Assembly (NCBI GenBank): GCA_963727955.1
Contig: CAVSII010000012.1
Span: forward strand, 62,001-126,000
Direction: 5' to 3'
Source of the DNA: Bog-756 sp963727955
Lineage (GTDB): Bacteria; Actinomycetota; Acidimicrobiia; Acidimicrobiales; RAAP-2
DNA length: 64,000 bases
Part shown: one piece after another, positions 42,992-51,585 of the stretch
Position numbering within the stretch: the stretch's first letter is position 1
Layout: each line of letters opens with the position of its first letter
Translations under genes and position numbers: made by a program
The notes under the pieces: generated by a model
The model's input: the letters and a program-made list of their open reading frames with translations, nothing else
The model's database searches: none
Told to the model about the DNA's origin: nothing

Positions 42992-43047
42992 TTGACAATC
43001 CCACCGGACCGGACGTACGATCCAATACATCGGACAGCGTGTCCGAT
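42992..43047 (+). promoter_or_regulatory. P450 promoter with a 19-bp TetR-type operator
   Basis: TTGACA (42992-42997) and TACGAT (43016-43021) are 18 bp apart. Eight bases later, at the expected transcription start, lies a perfect inverted repeat: ATCGGACA at 43029-43036, 3-bp spacer, TGTCCGAT at 43040-43047. A repressor there would block initiation. The TetR gene overlapping the end of the P450 gene is the likely ligand-responsive repressor. Confidence 0.7.
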
Positions 43048-43068
43048 CGACTGGAAGGGGCATCCGGC

Positions 43069-44322
43069 ATGCCAGCAACGGCTCTCGACATCAGCAACAT
43101 CACCTTCGACGACATCGACCTCACCGATTCGAAGGCATTCGCCGGTGGTGTACCCCACGAGTGGTTCGCCTTCCTCCGGAAGAACTCCCCGGTGTGGTGG
43201 CAGAAGGAAACGAACGGTCCCGGGTTCTGGGCCGTCACCACCCACGCCGACTGCACCGAGGTCAACCGCGACTACGAACGGTTCTCCTCGGCCCGCAATG
43301 CCACCTATATCTGGGAGCTGGCCGCCGATGACCTGGCCCAGCAGCAGATGCTCATGCTCAACATGGATCCGCCGCTGCACACCCGGTACCGCCGCTTGGT
43401 GAACAAGGGATTCACTCCCCGGATGGTCAACCAGCTCCACGATCGGATCAATGCCGCGGCCGACACCATCATCGACTCGGTCATCGAAACCGGAAAGGCC
43501 GACTTCGTCACCGACATCGCTGCCGAGCTGCCACTGGTGGTGATCGCCGAACTGCTCGGTGTTCCCCACGAAGACCGCCATCGCATGTTCGATTGGTCGA
43601 ACAGGATGATCGGCAACGAGGACCCCGAGTACCAAGCCGGCGAGGAAGTGGCCGCCCAGGCGGCCATGGAGCTGTACGCCTACGCCTCCGAACTGTTCGC
43701 CACAAAGCGAGTGGACCCCCACGACGATCTGATGAGCGTTCTCACCGGCGTGGACATCGAGGGTGAGAAGCTCTCCCAGCTGGAACTCGAACTCTTCTTC
43801 CTCCTTCTCACCGTGGCCGGCAACGAGACCACTCGCAATCTCATCTCCGGGGCCATGGCCGCCTTCTTCGACAATCCCGATCAGTGGTCGAAGCTGCGCG
43901 ACGATCGTTCACTCCTGAATTCGGCGGTGGAAGAAATGTTGCGGTTCGTCACACCGGTGATGAACTTCCGCCGCCAGAGCACCCGGCAATTCGAGCTCGG
44001 CGGGCAGACCATCGAAGATGACCAGAAAGTGGTCTTCTTCCACATTTCGGCCAATCGTGACGAGACAGTTTTCGAGGATTCCCAGACGTTCGACATCACC
44101 CGTGATCCCAATCCCCACATGGCGTTCGGGGCCGGAGGGCCGCACTTCTGCCTGGGCGCCAATCTGGCCCGCATGGAGATTCGGGTGATGTTCGAGCACC
44201 TGCTGGATCGGATGCCCGATCTGCAACTCGACGGTGAGGTGGAGCGGCTGCAGTCTCAATTCATCTGCGGCGTCAAGCACCTCCCCGTCGCCTTCCCCCC
44301 CGCGGCGACCATCGCCTCCTGA
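43069..44322 (+). CDS. Cytochrome P450, CYP125-like
   Basis: A 417-residue soluble haem monooxygenase. The heme-binding Cys361 lies in FGAGGPHFCLGANLAR, the oxygen-activating I helix has AGNETT (250-255), and the E-x-x-R of the K helix is at EEMLR (288-292). LNMDPPLHTRYRRLVNKGFTPRMV near 97-120 is typical of the CYP125/CYP142/CYP124 steroid group. It needs ferredoxin and reductase, neither seen here. I chose the ATG at 43069 because the longer frame covers the promoter and operator; a GGAAGGGG element precedes it. It overlaps the TetR start (TGATG). Confidence 0.9.
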   Translation: MPATALDISNITFDDIDLTDSKAFAGGVPHEWFAFLRKNSPVWWQKETNGPGFWAVTTHADCTEVNRDYERFSSARNATYIWELAADDLAQQQMLMLNMDPPLHTRYRRLVNKGFTPRMVNQLHDRINAAADTIIDSVIETGKADFVTDIAAELPLVVIAELLGVPHEDRHRMFDWSNRMIGNEDPEYQAGEEVAAQAAMELYAYASELFATKRVDPHDDLMSVLTGVDIEGEKLSQLELELFFLLLTVAGNETTRNLISGAMAAFFDNPDQWSKLRDDRSLLNSAVEEMLRFVTPVMNFRRQSTRQFELGGQTIEDDQKVVFFHISANRDETVFEDSQTFDITRDPNPHMAFGAGGPHFCLGANLARMEIRVMFEHLLDRMPDLQLDGEVERLQSQFICGVKHLPVAFPPAATIAS

Positions 44323-44942
44323 TGGCCACCCGGAAGGCTTCCGAGGACCTCCGTGAGGTCATTCGGGACTTTCGGCGCGACCAGGTCATCGCCGTGGCCC
44401 GACGCCTGTTCGGCGAGCGCGGCACAACCGACGTCTCCATGGACGACATCGCCGCCGAAGCCGGTGTGGCCCGCTCGACCGTCTACGTCTATTTCGCCAA
44501 CCGGGATGAGCTGCTGCGCGCCTGCCTGAAGGGTATGCACGATCAGCTGTTGGAGGACATTGCCGACACCTGGGAAGAGGATGCGGCACCCCCGCGCCGT
44601 CTGCAGAGGCTCATCGAGGGCCTGCTGACCCGGATCGACGCCGACCCCGCCTTCTTCCGGCTGGCGCTCATGACGCAGGGAACCGGCGCCCAAGGTGGCG
44701 AGGCCGTCGGCAACGAGCTGGCCCTGATCAGCCTCAACGTGGCCCGGCTGATGCGCGACCTCTTTGTCGATGGCGTGGCCACCGGCGACTTCCGACCGAT
44801 GGAACCCGACATCGCCGTGGAACTGATCGGCCAGCAGATCTACGGGGCCATGTCAGTTCGTGCCAGCGAACCTGTCTCCCGACCAGCGGCCGAAGTGGCC
44901 GCCAGTACCTGTTCGTTCATCCTCCACGGCTTGGGGACCTGA
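44322..44942 (+). CDS. TetR-family regulator of the P450 operon
   Basis: A 206-residue DNA-binding protein. The helix-turn-helix is VARRLFGERGTTDVSMDDIAAEAGVARSTVYVYFANRDELLRACL, a standard TetR N-terminus; the remainder is the ligand-binding helical domain. Its ATG overlaps the P450 stop, so it is made from the same message and probably represses it through the palindrome at 43029-43047. Inducer unknown, possibly the P450 substrate or its CoA ester. Confidence 0.9.
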   Translation: MATRKASEDLREVIRDFRRDQVIAVARRLFGERGTTDVSMDDIAAEAGVARSTVYVYFANRDELLRACLKGMHDQLLEDIADTWEEDAAPPRRLQRLIEGLLTRIDADPAFFRLALMTQGTGAQGGEAVGNELALISLNVARLMRDLFVDGVATGDFRPMEPDIAVELIGQQIYGAMSVRASEPVSRPAAEVAASTCSFILHGLGT

Positions 44943-44952
44943 GTCCCCGGGC

Positions 44953-45228
44953 TCATCCTCCGGCGACGGCGGGGACGATCGAAACGGTTTGCCCGTCGGC
45001 CACCGGCGTGGCCAGCCCTTCGAGGAAGCGCACGTCCTCGTCGGCCAGGAACACGTTCACGAACCGACGCAGCCCCCCGTCCTGGTCAAAAATCCGCTCG
45101 GCAAAGCCGGCGTGGGCGCTGTCGAGCGCCTTGAGCACCTCACCCACAGTTGTGCCCTCGACCGTCACCTCACCGGCGCCGCCGGTGAGCGTGCGCAACT
45201 GCGTGGGGATCCTGACGGCGACGCTCAT
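44953..45228 (-). CDS. MoaD/ThiS-family sulfur-carrier protein
   Basis: A 91-residue ubiquitin-like protein ending in VPAVAGG. The terminal Gly-Gly is the site where MoeB/ThiF-like enzymes form a thiocarboxylate. It begins VAVRIPTQLRTLTGGAGEV and includes RRFVNVFLADEDVR, which resembles CysO-type carriers more than MoaD. It overlaps the threonine synthase stop by ATGA. The pairing suggests it donates sulfur to a PLP enzyme reaction, as CysO does with CysM in mycobacteria, rather than molybdopterin synthesis; no moaE or moeB is near. Confidence 0.85.
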   Translation of the reverse strand: MSVAVRIPTQLRTLTGGAGEVTVEGTTVGEVLKALDSAHAGFAERIFDQDGGLRRFVNVFLADEDVRFLEGLATPVADGQTVSIVPAVAGG

Positions 45229-46499
45229 CGGTGAGTCCCTCCGCCGATATCGCCGTTGAGCGACCCGAACTCGTCACCCATGGCCGCAGCAAAAGCCTCC
45301 AGGGTGGGGGCGATGGTGGCCGTCGGCCCCACCGAACCGGAAAGGGCCTCGACTGTCTTGAGCCCATGCCCGGTGACCATGACCACAACCCGCTCGTCGG
45401 ATCGGACCACCCCCTGGTTGACCAACTTGACCAGCGAGGCAATGGTTACCCCGCCGGCCGTTTCGGCGAAGATGCCCTCAGTCCGGGCCAGAAGTCGGAT
45501 GCCATCGAGTACCTCGTCATCGGTGACCGCGGCGCACGATCCACCTGAGGAACGGATGGTGTCGAGGGCATACCACCCGTCGGCCGGGTTGCCGATGGCC
45601 AGCGATTTGGCGATGGTGTTCGGTTTGACCGGACGGATGGCGTCGGTTCCTTCGGCGAAGGCGGTGGCCACCGGCGAGCACCCGACGGCCTGGGCCCCGG
45701 AGATGCGGACTGAAGGGTTGACGTCCAGCAGTCCGACCTTGGCCAGCTCTTCGAACCCCTTGGCCACCTTGGTGAGCTGGCTCCCCGATCCGATCGGTAC
45801 CACCACATGGTCCGGTGCCTGCCACCCCAACTGCTCGGCCACTTCGAACGCCAAGGTCTTCGATCCCTCGGCGTAGTAGGTACGTACGTTGACGTTGACG
45901 AACGCCCACGACGGCTGCTCGCTGGTCAGCTCGGCGCAGAGGCGGTTGACGTCGTCGTAACTACCCTCGACGGCGATGACCCGACCCCCGTAGACGGCGG
46001 TCATCATCACCTTGGCCGACTCGAGGTCGTGCGGGATGAGAACCACCGACTCCATCCCCGCCCGTGCCGCATGTGCCGCCACCGAGTTGGCCAGGTTGCC
46101 GGTGGAGGCGCAGGCGGCGATCTTGAACCCGAGCTGCCTGGCCTTGGTCAGGGCCACCGACACCACCCGGTCCTTGAACGAACCGGTGGGATTGGCCGTG
46201 TCGTCCTTGATCCACAACTCGCCCAGTCCCAAGTCGGCGGCCAGCCGATCGGCTCGGACCAGCGGCGTGAACCCGGCACCCAGGTCAACCGGTGCGGCGT
46301 CGGACACCGGGAGCAGTTCGGCATATCGCCAAATGGTGCGCGGGCCAGCGGCGATGCTCTCCCGGCTGATGGCGTCGGCCACCCGCTCGTAGTCGTAGGT
46401 CACTTCCAGAGGTCCGAAGCAGAAGTCGCACACGTGCAGTGCCTCGGCGGGATAGCCACGTCCACATTCACGGCAGCGCAGCCCAGAAACGAAATCCAC
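45225..46499 (-). CDS. thrC: Threonine synthase-like PLP enzyme
   Basis: A 424-residue cytosolic fold-type II PLP enzyme. A Cys-rich N-terminus (LRCRECGRGYPAEALHVCDFCFGPLEV) could bind zinc, as in many actinobacterial ThrC. The PLP Lys is in NPTGSFKDR, phosphate binding in ASTGNLANSVAAHAARAG, with GIFAETAGGVTIASL later. Threonine synthase makes threonine from O-phosphohomoserine. The GTG at 46499 follows GAGGAGA. Because it is coupled to a sulfur-carrier gene, a role with O-phosphoserine and thiocarboxylate in cysteine synthesis is an alternative; the motifs do not exclude either. Confidence 0.88.
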   Translation of the reverse strand: MDFVSGLRCRECGRGYPAEALHVCDFCFGPLEVTYDYERVADAISRESIAAGPRTIWRYAELLPVSDAAPVDLGAGFTPLVRADRLAADLGLGELWIKDDTANPTGSFKDRVVSVALTKARQLGFKIAACASTGNLANSVAAHAARAGMESVVLIPHDLESAKVMMTAVYGGRVIAVEGSYDDVNRLCAELTSEQPSWAFVNVNVRTYYAEGSKTLAFEVAEQLGWQAPDHVVVPIGSGSQLTKVAKGFEELAKVGLLDVNPSVRISGAQAVGCSPVATAFAEGTDAIRPVKPNTIAKSLAIGNPADGWYALDTIRSSGGSCAAVTDDEVLDGIRLLARTEGIFAETAGGVTIASLVKLVNQGVVRSDERVVVMVTGHGLKTVEALSGSVGPTATIAPTLEAFAAAMGDEFGSLNGDIGGGTHR

Positions 46500-46771
46500 G
46501 TCAGTCTCCTCATCGCTCGGGCATTGGCACCTGGCGTGGATCCCGATCTGCGGGCAGACCGTTCTTCGCACTCTGGTTGCCGCGGCGTCGCAGGGCCCGG
46601 TCCCTCAGCCGCTCTGGATGATGGCATCCATTCTGGACGAAAAGGGCGCCGCCGTCAATGCGGCCACCAGGGCTGCGCCGAGGAGCCGGCCTTCCGCACC
46701 CGATCAGCCGCCGACACCGCGCTCGACACCGCCCGTCCACACCATGGGCCAGGGTGAGCGAAGATGGCTTC

Positions 46772-47578
46772 ATGGCCACCGCTCTCACGCCCGGTGAACA
46801 CGCGGACCGCTTCTCACACTCCCAGTTCGACGCCAAGTTGCTCCTCGAGTGTAAAGGGGACCGACGGATCGCCGTCTGTATACCGGCCCGCAACGAGGCC
46901 TCCACGGTCGGCCCCGTGGTCGACGCCATCCTGTCGACCCTCGGAACTTCGGCCGGTGACGTTCCTCTCATCGACGAGGTCGTGGTCACCGACGACGGCT
47001 CCACCGACCGAACCGCGGCGGAAGCAGCCGAGGCCGGTGCCCGGGTCATCGCCGCCGAGGCACCGCACGGGGGGAAGGGACAGGCCATGCGATCGGCCCT
47101 CCGGGCCACCGATGCCGATCTCATCGCCTTCGTCGACGCCGACGTGACCAATTTCGGGCCCCACTTCGTGACCGGCCTGCTCGGACCTCTTCTGTTCGAC
47201 GACTCGCTCACCCTGGTCAAGGGCTTCTACAAGCGGCCCCTCCACGGTGAGCCGGACGGCGGGGGCCGGGTGACCGAGCTGATGGCCAAGCCGGTCATCG
47301 ATGTCCTCTTCCCACACCTGGCCTTCGTCGAGCAGCCTCTGGCCGGCGAGACCGCCGCCCCCCGATGGGTCCTGGACACATGCGGCCTGGCCGACGGCTA
47401 CGCGGTCGAACTGGCTCTCCTGATCGACGTGGCCGTCCATTTCGGGGTCGAGACAATCGCCCAGGTCGATCTGGGCATGCGAGTGCACCGCAACCGTCCG
47501 CTCTCGGAGTTGCGCCCCCAGGCCACCGACATCCTGCGGGCGGCCTTGGCCCGTGCCCCGCTGATCACACCGGACTGA
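46772..47578 (+). CDS. gpgS: Glucosyl-3-phosphoglycerate synthase
   Basis: A 268-residue GT-A/GT81 enzyme transferring glucose from a nucleotide sugar to 3-phosphoglycerate, the first step toward glucosylglycerate and methylglucose lipopolysaccharides. Motifs are CIPARNEASTVG (37-48), DDGSTDRT (74-81), the metal DxD in VDADVTNF (121-128), HGGKGQAMRSAL, KGFYKRP and RVHRNRPLSEL. Somewhat shorter than the roughly 320-residue mycobacterial enzyme at both ends. I start at the ATG at 46772. It is divergent from thrC. No gpgP was seen. Confidence 0.92.
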   Translation: MATALTPGEHADRFSHSQFDAKLLLECKGDRRIAVCIPARNEASTVGPVVDAILSTLGTSAGDVPLIDEVVVTDDGSTDRTAAEAAEAGARVIAAEAPHGGKGQAMRSALRATDADLIAFVDADVTNFGPHFVTGLLGPLLFDDSLTLVKGFYKRPLHGEPDGGGRVTELMAKPVIDVLFPHLAFVEQPLAGETAAPRWVLDTCGLADGYAVELALLIDVAVHFGVETIAQVDLGMRVHRNRPLSELRPQATDILRAALARAPLITPD

Positions 47579-47664
47579 ACGGGCCCTCCGGTGCCCCATG
47601 GCGAAAGGGTGGCAGGTGCCCCATGGCCACAGGGCCGCCGCTACCGCCGGACCCGCCGGAACCT

Positions 47665-49398
47665 TTAGGCCGACACGCACGCCGCCTCACGACCGGCTTG
47701 GCCATGAGTGGCGGGGGCAGCAGTAACGGCTGCGGCCGAGAGGGCGGGCTGTTGGACCAGCCACTCCGGCTGAGCAAGACCAGCCGGCGCGGTCACGGCA
47801 ACCGGCGGGCTTCCGACGGAGGACCGGCGTGCCGCCCGACGGCCGGGGATGATCAGGGCGCTCACAGCACCGAGGGCTACGACAGCGGCGCCGACGTAGA
47901 CCGTCGGTGTCATCCCGGCGACGTAGGACGCTCCGGAGCTGTAGCCGCCATGGGCACTGAAGACGGCACCCAGGACGGCGATACCGAGCACGCCTCCCAG
48001 CTCGCGGAAGGCGCTGTTGGCGCCCGAGGCAATGCCCTCCAAAGCGGTGGGAACGGCGGACAGCACCAATGAGGCCAGCGGAACGAAGAACAGGGTCATG
48101 CCCAATCCGCTGACCACGAACGGAACCACCATGTCGACATAGGGAGTGTTCGGGGTGACCAACAAGGCCAACCAGGTCAGTCCGGTGGCTTGGAGAACCA
48201 GCCCGGACACCACCAGAGGCTTCCCACCCCATCGTTCGGCCATCATGCCCACCACCGGTGCCAGCAACATCGGCATGGCCGTCCACGGCAGCACCCGGAT
48301 CCCGGCGGCCAGCGGGGAGAGCCCCTGAACGGTCTGCAGGAACTGGGTGAGAAAGAAGATCGAGCCGAACATCCCGAAACTGAACAACATGGCGGTCACG
48401 TTGACCGAGGCAAAACCCCGATGGCGGAAGAGGCGGATGTCCAGCATGGGGTGGGCCGAGCGGAGCTCCCAGATCACGAAGGTGACCAGGGCCACCGCCC
48501 CGATGACGAACGAGCCGACCACCGACTGGCTGGTCCACCCGTGGTCGTTGCCCCGCACCAAGCCGAGGACCACACCGAACAGTCCGATGCTGACCAGACC
48601 GACCCCGACCAGATCGAGACGGGCGCGGGCTCCCCGGGACTCGGACAGCTTCCACCAGGCCAGAGGAGCGAGGACCGCACCGACAGGCACGTTCAACCAG
48701 AAGATGTACTGCCACGACCATCCGGTGGTGACGGCCCCGCCCACCAGGGGTCCTATGGCCACGGCGGCACCACCGATGGCCCCCCACAGTCCGAGCGCCA
48801 TATTGCGGCGGTGGGCAGGGACGGCCGCACTGAGGAGGGTCAGTGACAGGGGCATGATCATGGCGCCGCCGGCACCCTGGATGGCTCGGGCTGTGACCAG
48901 AAAGGCGATGTTGGGCGACAGCGCGGCCATGGCCGAGGCGGTGGTGAACAGGATGATGCCGAGGACGAAAATACGGCGACGCCCGAACCGCTCACCCACT
49001 GCTGCCGCAGACAGCAACAGGACGGCGAAGGTGAGCGTGTAGGCGTTGACTGTCCACTCCAGACCGGACAGCCCGGCGTGGAGATGGACCCGGATGACGG
49101 GCAGGGCCGTCGACACCACCAGGTTGTCGAGCGACGCCATGAACAGGGCCAGACCGGTTATGACCACGGCCCAAACGGCACGGGACGAGGCCCGAGAAGG
49201 ACGGCCCTCCGCATCGGCCTGACCGGCCGAAGCCGCGCCGACGCCTCGATCCTTCCGCCACAACGGCCGGCGGATTCGACCCGAAGGGGAGGCGGTCCGG
49301 CCGGTCCGCCGACCGATAAGCCCCGAGGTAGTTTGTGATTGATCACTAGATACACGGGGCAAAAAGAGAGGAACGGTAAAGGGCTGGTTCGGGCTCAT
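47665..49398 (-). CDS. MFS drug exporter, DHA2/EmrB type
   Basis: A multipass inner-membrane pump of up to 577 residues with 14 helices. MASLDNLVVSTALPVIRVHL starts the first helix, then WTVNAYTLTFAVLLLSAAAVGERFGRRRIF, LVGGAVTTGWSWQYIFWLNVPVG and later LFFVPLASLVLSAVP. The ATG at 49398 overlaps the TetR stop (ATGA). The first 70 residues are disordered and contain an operator-like palindrome at 49334-49347, so an internal start nearer the first helix is possible. The Ala-rich tail after about 540 is cytosolic. Confidence 0.88.
   Translation of the reverse strand: MSPNQPFTVPLFLPRVSSDQSQTTSGLIGRRTGRTASPSGRIRRPLWRKDRGVGAASAGQADAEGRPSRASSRAVWAVVITGLALFMASLDNLVVSTALPVIRVHLHAGLSGLEWTVNAYTLTFAVLLLSAAAVGERFGRRRIFVLGIILFTTASAMAALSPNIAFLVTARAIQGAGGAMIMPLSLTLLSAAVPAHRRNMALGLWGAIGGAAVAIGPLVGGAVTTGWSWQYIFWLNVPVGAVLAPLAWWKLSESRGARARLDLVGVGLVSIGLFGVVLGLVRGNDHGWTSQSVVGSFVIGAVALVTFVIWELRSAHPMLDIRLFRHRGFASVNVTAMLFSFGMFGSIFFLTQFLQTVQGLSPLAAGIRVLPWTAMPMLLAPVVGMMAERWGGKPLVVSGLVLQATGLTWLALLVTPNTPYVDMVVPFVVSGLGMTLFFVPLASLVLSAVPTALEGIASGANSAFRELGGVLGIAVLGAVFSAHGGYSSGASYVAGMTPTVYVGAAVVALGAVSALIIPGRRAARRSSVGSPPVAVTAPAGLAQPEWLVQQPALSAAAVTAAPATHGQAGREAACVSA
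49334..49347. promoter_or_regulatory. Operator-like palindrome inside the exporter 5' end
   Basis: TGTGATTGATCACT, containing GTGAT-TG-ATCAC, lies about 60 bp inside the exporter frame. It matches 11 of 14 bases of the element ahead of the tetR gene (50031-50044). Confidence 0.45.
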
Positions 49399-50021
49399 GC
49401 AGGGACCTCCGTGGTCGTGGCCTGGTCGGCGCGGTGATGGTTCTCGAGGGCTTGGGTGGCGGCCCGGATGGCCTGGGCCTTCTCGGGTACCGGGCACAGG
49501 CTCTGCGCCCAATGATCGGGGAGGGACAGAAGATCGATGGCAGACATGACGTTGATCAGCATTCCCATGGCGAAAAAGGCGCGGAGCTCATCGTCGGAAA
49601 GTTGGGTGCGCTCGTTGACCACCTCGGCCAGCACTTCGAAGGTGCGGCGGCAGCTGCGGGCGATATCCGGATCGGCCGGGGCGGCAGCGAAGCCGTGCAG
49701 CTGGACCTGGAGGAGCTCGGGATCCTGCATCAGCTCGACATAGGCCTCGCCCATCGCCGCCAGTGCGTCTTCACCCTCGAGCCCCTCGCTGGCCGCGGTG
49801 AGACCGGTGATGATCCGATCGGCAACCAGGTCGAAGGTGGCTACGAACAGGTCTTTCTTGGTTCCGAACAACCTGAACAGATAAGGCTGGGAGATGCCGG
49901 CCCTGGAGGCGATGGCCTCGGTCGAGGTTCCGGCGTAGCCCGACAGCGCAAATTCGGTGATGGCGGCAGCAAGAACGGCGGTACGCCGTTCTTCGGCCGT
50001 CTGACGTGCGGGAACCATCAT
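49395..50021 (-). CDS. TetR-family regulator of the exporter operon
   Basis: A 208-residue repressor with the helix-turn-helix AAITEFALSGYAGTSTEAIASRAGISQPYLFRLFGTKKDLFVATFD. The rest is an all-helical ligand domain. It heads a two-gene operon with the MFS exporter (ATGA overlap), the usual auto-regulated pump module. The start is either of two adjacent ATGs (50021 and 50018). A palindrome-like element at 50031-50044, just upstream, is a likely operator. The ligand is probably a pump substrate. Confidence 0.92.
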   Translation of the reverse strand: MMVPARQTAEERRTAVLAAAITEFALSGYAGTSTEAIASRAGISQPYLFRLFGTKKDLFVATFDLVADRIITGLTAASEGLEGEDALAAMGEAYVELMQDPELLQVQLHGFAAAPADPDIARSCRRTFEVLAEVVNERTQLSDDELRAFFAMGMLINVMSAIDLLSLPDHWAQSLCPVPEKAQAIRAATQALENHHRADQATTTEVPA

Positions 50022-50030
50022 GGGATGGAT

Positions 50031-50044
50031 TGTAAGTGGTCACT
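50031..50044. promoter_or_regulatory. Operator-like element upstream of the tetR gene
   Basis: TGTAAGTGGTCACT sits 10 bases from the tetR start and shares 11 of 14 bases with the element at 49334-49347. AGTG and CACT form its arms. Confidence 0.45.
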
Positions 50045-50106
50045 CACTATCAAGTCAACCCCCGGCCCTCCGCTCGCTTTTGAGAGCCAACGGGTAGCGT
50101 CCCTGC

Positions 50107-51534
50107 ATGGCCCCGGACGCCACGCCCTCTCTCGGTGCCCTGTCCTTGGCCGACACCGTGCTGGTATCGAACCGGGGGCCTCTGGCCTTCCATGAGGAGA
50201 ACGGTCGGCCGGTCCCCGGCACCGTAGGTGGCGGCCTGGCCGGGTCGCTCCACCCGCTGGTGGTGGGCACCGGTGCCACCTGGGTGGCCTGCGCCCTCAG
50301 CAGGGCCGACCGGGCGGCGGCGGCAGCCGGTCTCATGATCGACGACGGACTGCTGATCGAGCTGGTCGACCCCGATCCCGATCGTTACAGCATGGCCTAC
50401 AACGTCATCTCCAATGCGACGCTGTGGTACTGCCACCACCACCTCTTCGATGCCGCCCGCCGCCCCCGCGCCGATCGTCGTTGGTGGGAGGCGTGGGACG
50501 CGTACAGGGAACTCAACAACCAGTTCGCCCATACGGTGGCCAAGGTCGCCCCGGAAGGCGGTCGGGTGTTGGTGCAGGACTACCACCTCGCTCTGACCGG
50601 GACCGAACTGGCCCGCCTTCGACCCGACCTGCACACGGTGTACTTCACCCACACGCCGTTCGCCGACCCCTCCATCCTGCACATGCTGCCGACGTCGGTC
50701 AGCACCGAGCTCCTGTCGAGCATGGCCGACTTCGCTGCGTGCGGGTTCCACACAGAGCGGTGGGCCGCCGCCTTCCGCCAGGCCCTGGCCCTTCCCCGGA
50801 CCGAGGGCGGAACCGGCAGGGCGGACATCTCGACCTTTGTGTCGCCGCTTTCGACCGATGCCGTCAGACTGCGGAAGTCGATGGCCGATCCGGCCGTTCG
50901 GACCGCGGCCGCCGCTCTGGAGGACAAGATCGGGGGGCCCGACCGCCAGGTCATCGTCCGGGTCGACAGGATGGAGCTGTCGAAGAACCTGCTCCGTGGG
51001 TTCTGGGCTTTCGACGAGCTGCTCGAGAACGAACCGCAGAGGCGGGGGCGGGTGGTCCTGGTAGCCCTGGCCTATCCCACCCGCCAGGGTCTGCCCGACT
51101 ATCTCGCCTATCAGAACGAGGTCGAATCGACAGTGGACCGGATCAATCAGCGCTGGGCCACACCGGAATGGACGCCGATCGTCCTCGAAGTCGACGACGA
51201 CTACCCGCGGTCGCTCGCTGCCCTGTCCCGCTACGACGTTCTGCTGGTCAACCCGGTCAGAGACGGTCTGAACCTGGTGGCCAAGGAAGGCCCTCTGATC
51301 AACACCCGTAAGGGTGTGCTCGTTCTGTCCCACGAAGCGGGGGCCTTCGCTGAACTGGGGCCGGTGGCTGTTGGCATCAACCCCTTCGATGTGTCCGGCA
51401 CGGCCACCGCCCTGTCGGCAGCTCTCGACATGGAACAGCCCGAGCGGGCGACCCGTTCCGATCGGCTGGTCGAATTGGTTCTGGCCCGCCGGCCCGCCGA
51501 CTGGCTACGGGACCAGCTCATCGCAGCCGGCTGA
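50107..51534 (+). CDS. otsA: Trehalose-6-phosphate synthase (GT20)
   Basis: A 475-residue cytosolic GT-B glycosyltransferase joining a nucleotide-glucose and glucose-6-phosphate. VLVSNRGPLAFHEENG at the start, the G-G-G-L-A loop for the donor, VQDYHLALTGTELARLRPDL, YFTHTPFADP, VRVDRMELSKNLLRGFWAFDELL and VNPVRDGLNLVAKEG cover both substrate sites. The usual H-x-P-F is present as HTPF. It is divergent from the TetR gene. With gpgS at 46.8 kb this makes a compatible-solute neighbourhood; no otsB is seen in the window. Confidence 0.93.
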   Translation: MAPDATPSLGALSLADTVLVSNRGPLAFHEENGRPVPGTVGGGLAGSLHPLVVGTGATWVACALSRADRAAAAAGLMIDDGLLIELVDPDPDRYSMAYNVISNATLWYCHHHLFDAARRPRADRRWWEAWDAYRELNNQFAHTVAKVAPEGGRVLVQDYHLALTGTELARLRPDLHTVYFTHTPFADPSILHMLPTSVSTELLSSMADFAACGFHTERWAAAFRQALALPRTEGGTGRADISTFVSPLSTDAVRLRKSMADPAVRTAAAALEDKIGGPDRQVIVRVDRMELSKNLLRGFWAFDELLENEPQRRGRVVLVALAYPTRQGLPDYLAYQNEVESTVDRINQRWATPEWTPIVLEVDDDYPRSLAALSRYDVLLVNPVRDGLNLVAKEGPLINTRKGVLVLSHEAGAFAELGPVAVGINPFDVSGTATALSAALDMEQPERATRSDRLVELVLARRPADWLRDQLIAAG

Positions 51535-51585
51535 GCGGGAAGGCAACGCGCCGAGCCCCACGCGCCCTGCGACCGATGTTCCCGG

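Noticed and set aside
44953..45228. Calling the sulfur carrier MoaD of molybdopterin synthase
   Set aside because: No moaE or other molybdenum genes are nearby and it is coupled to a PLP enzyme, so only the broad family is claimed.
47579..47664. Repeated GGTGCCCCATGGC between gpgS and the exporter as a terminator
   Set aside because: It is a 13-bp direct repeat with only weak pairing potential and no T-run; kept as incidental.
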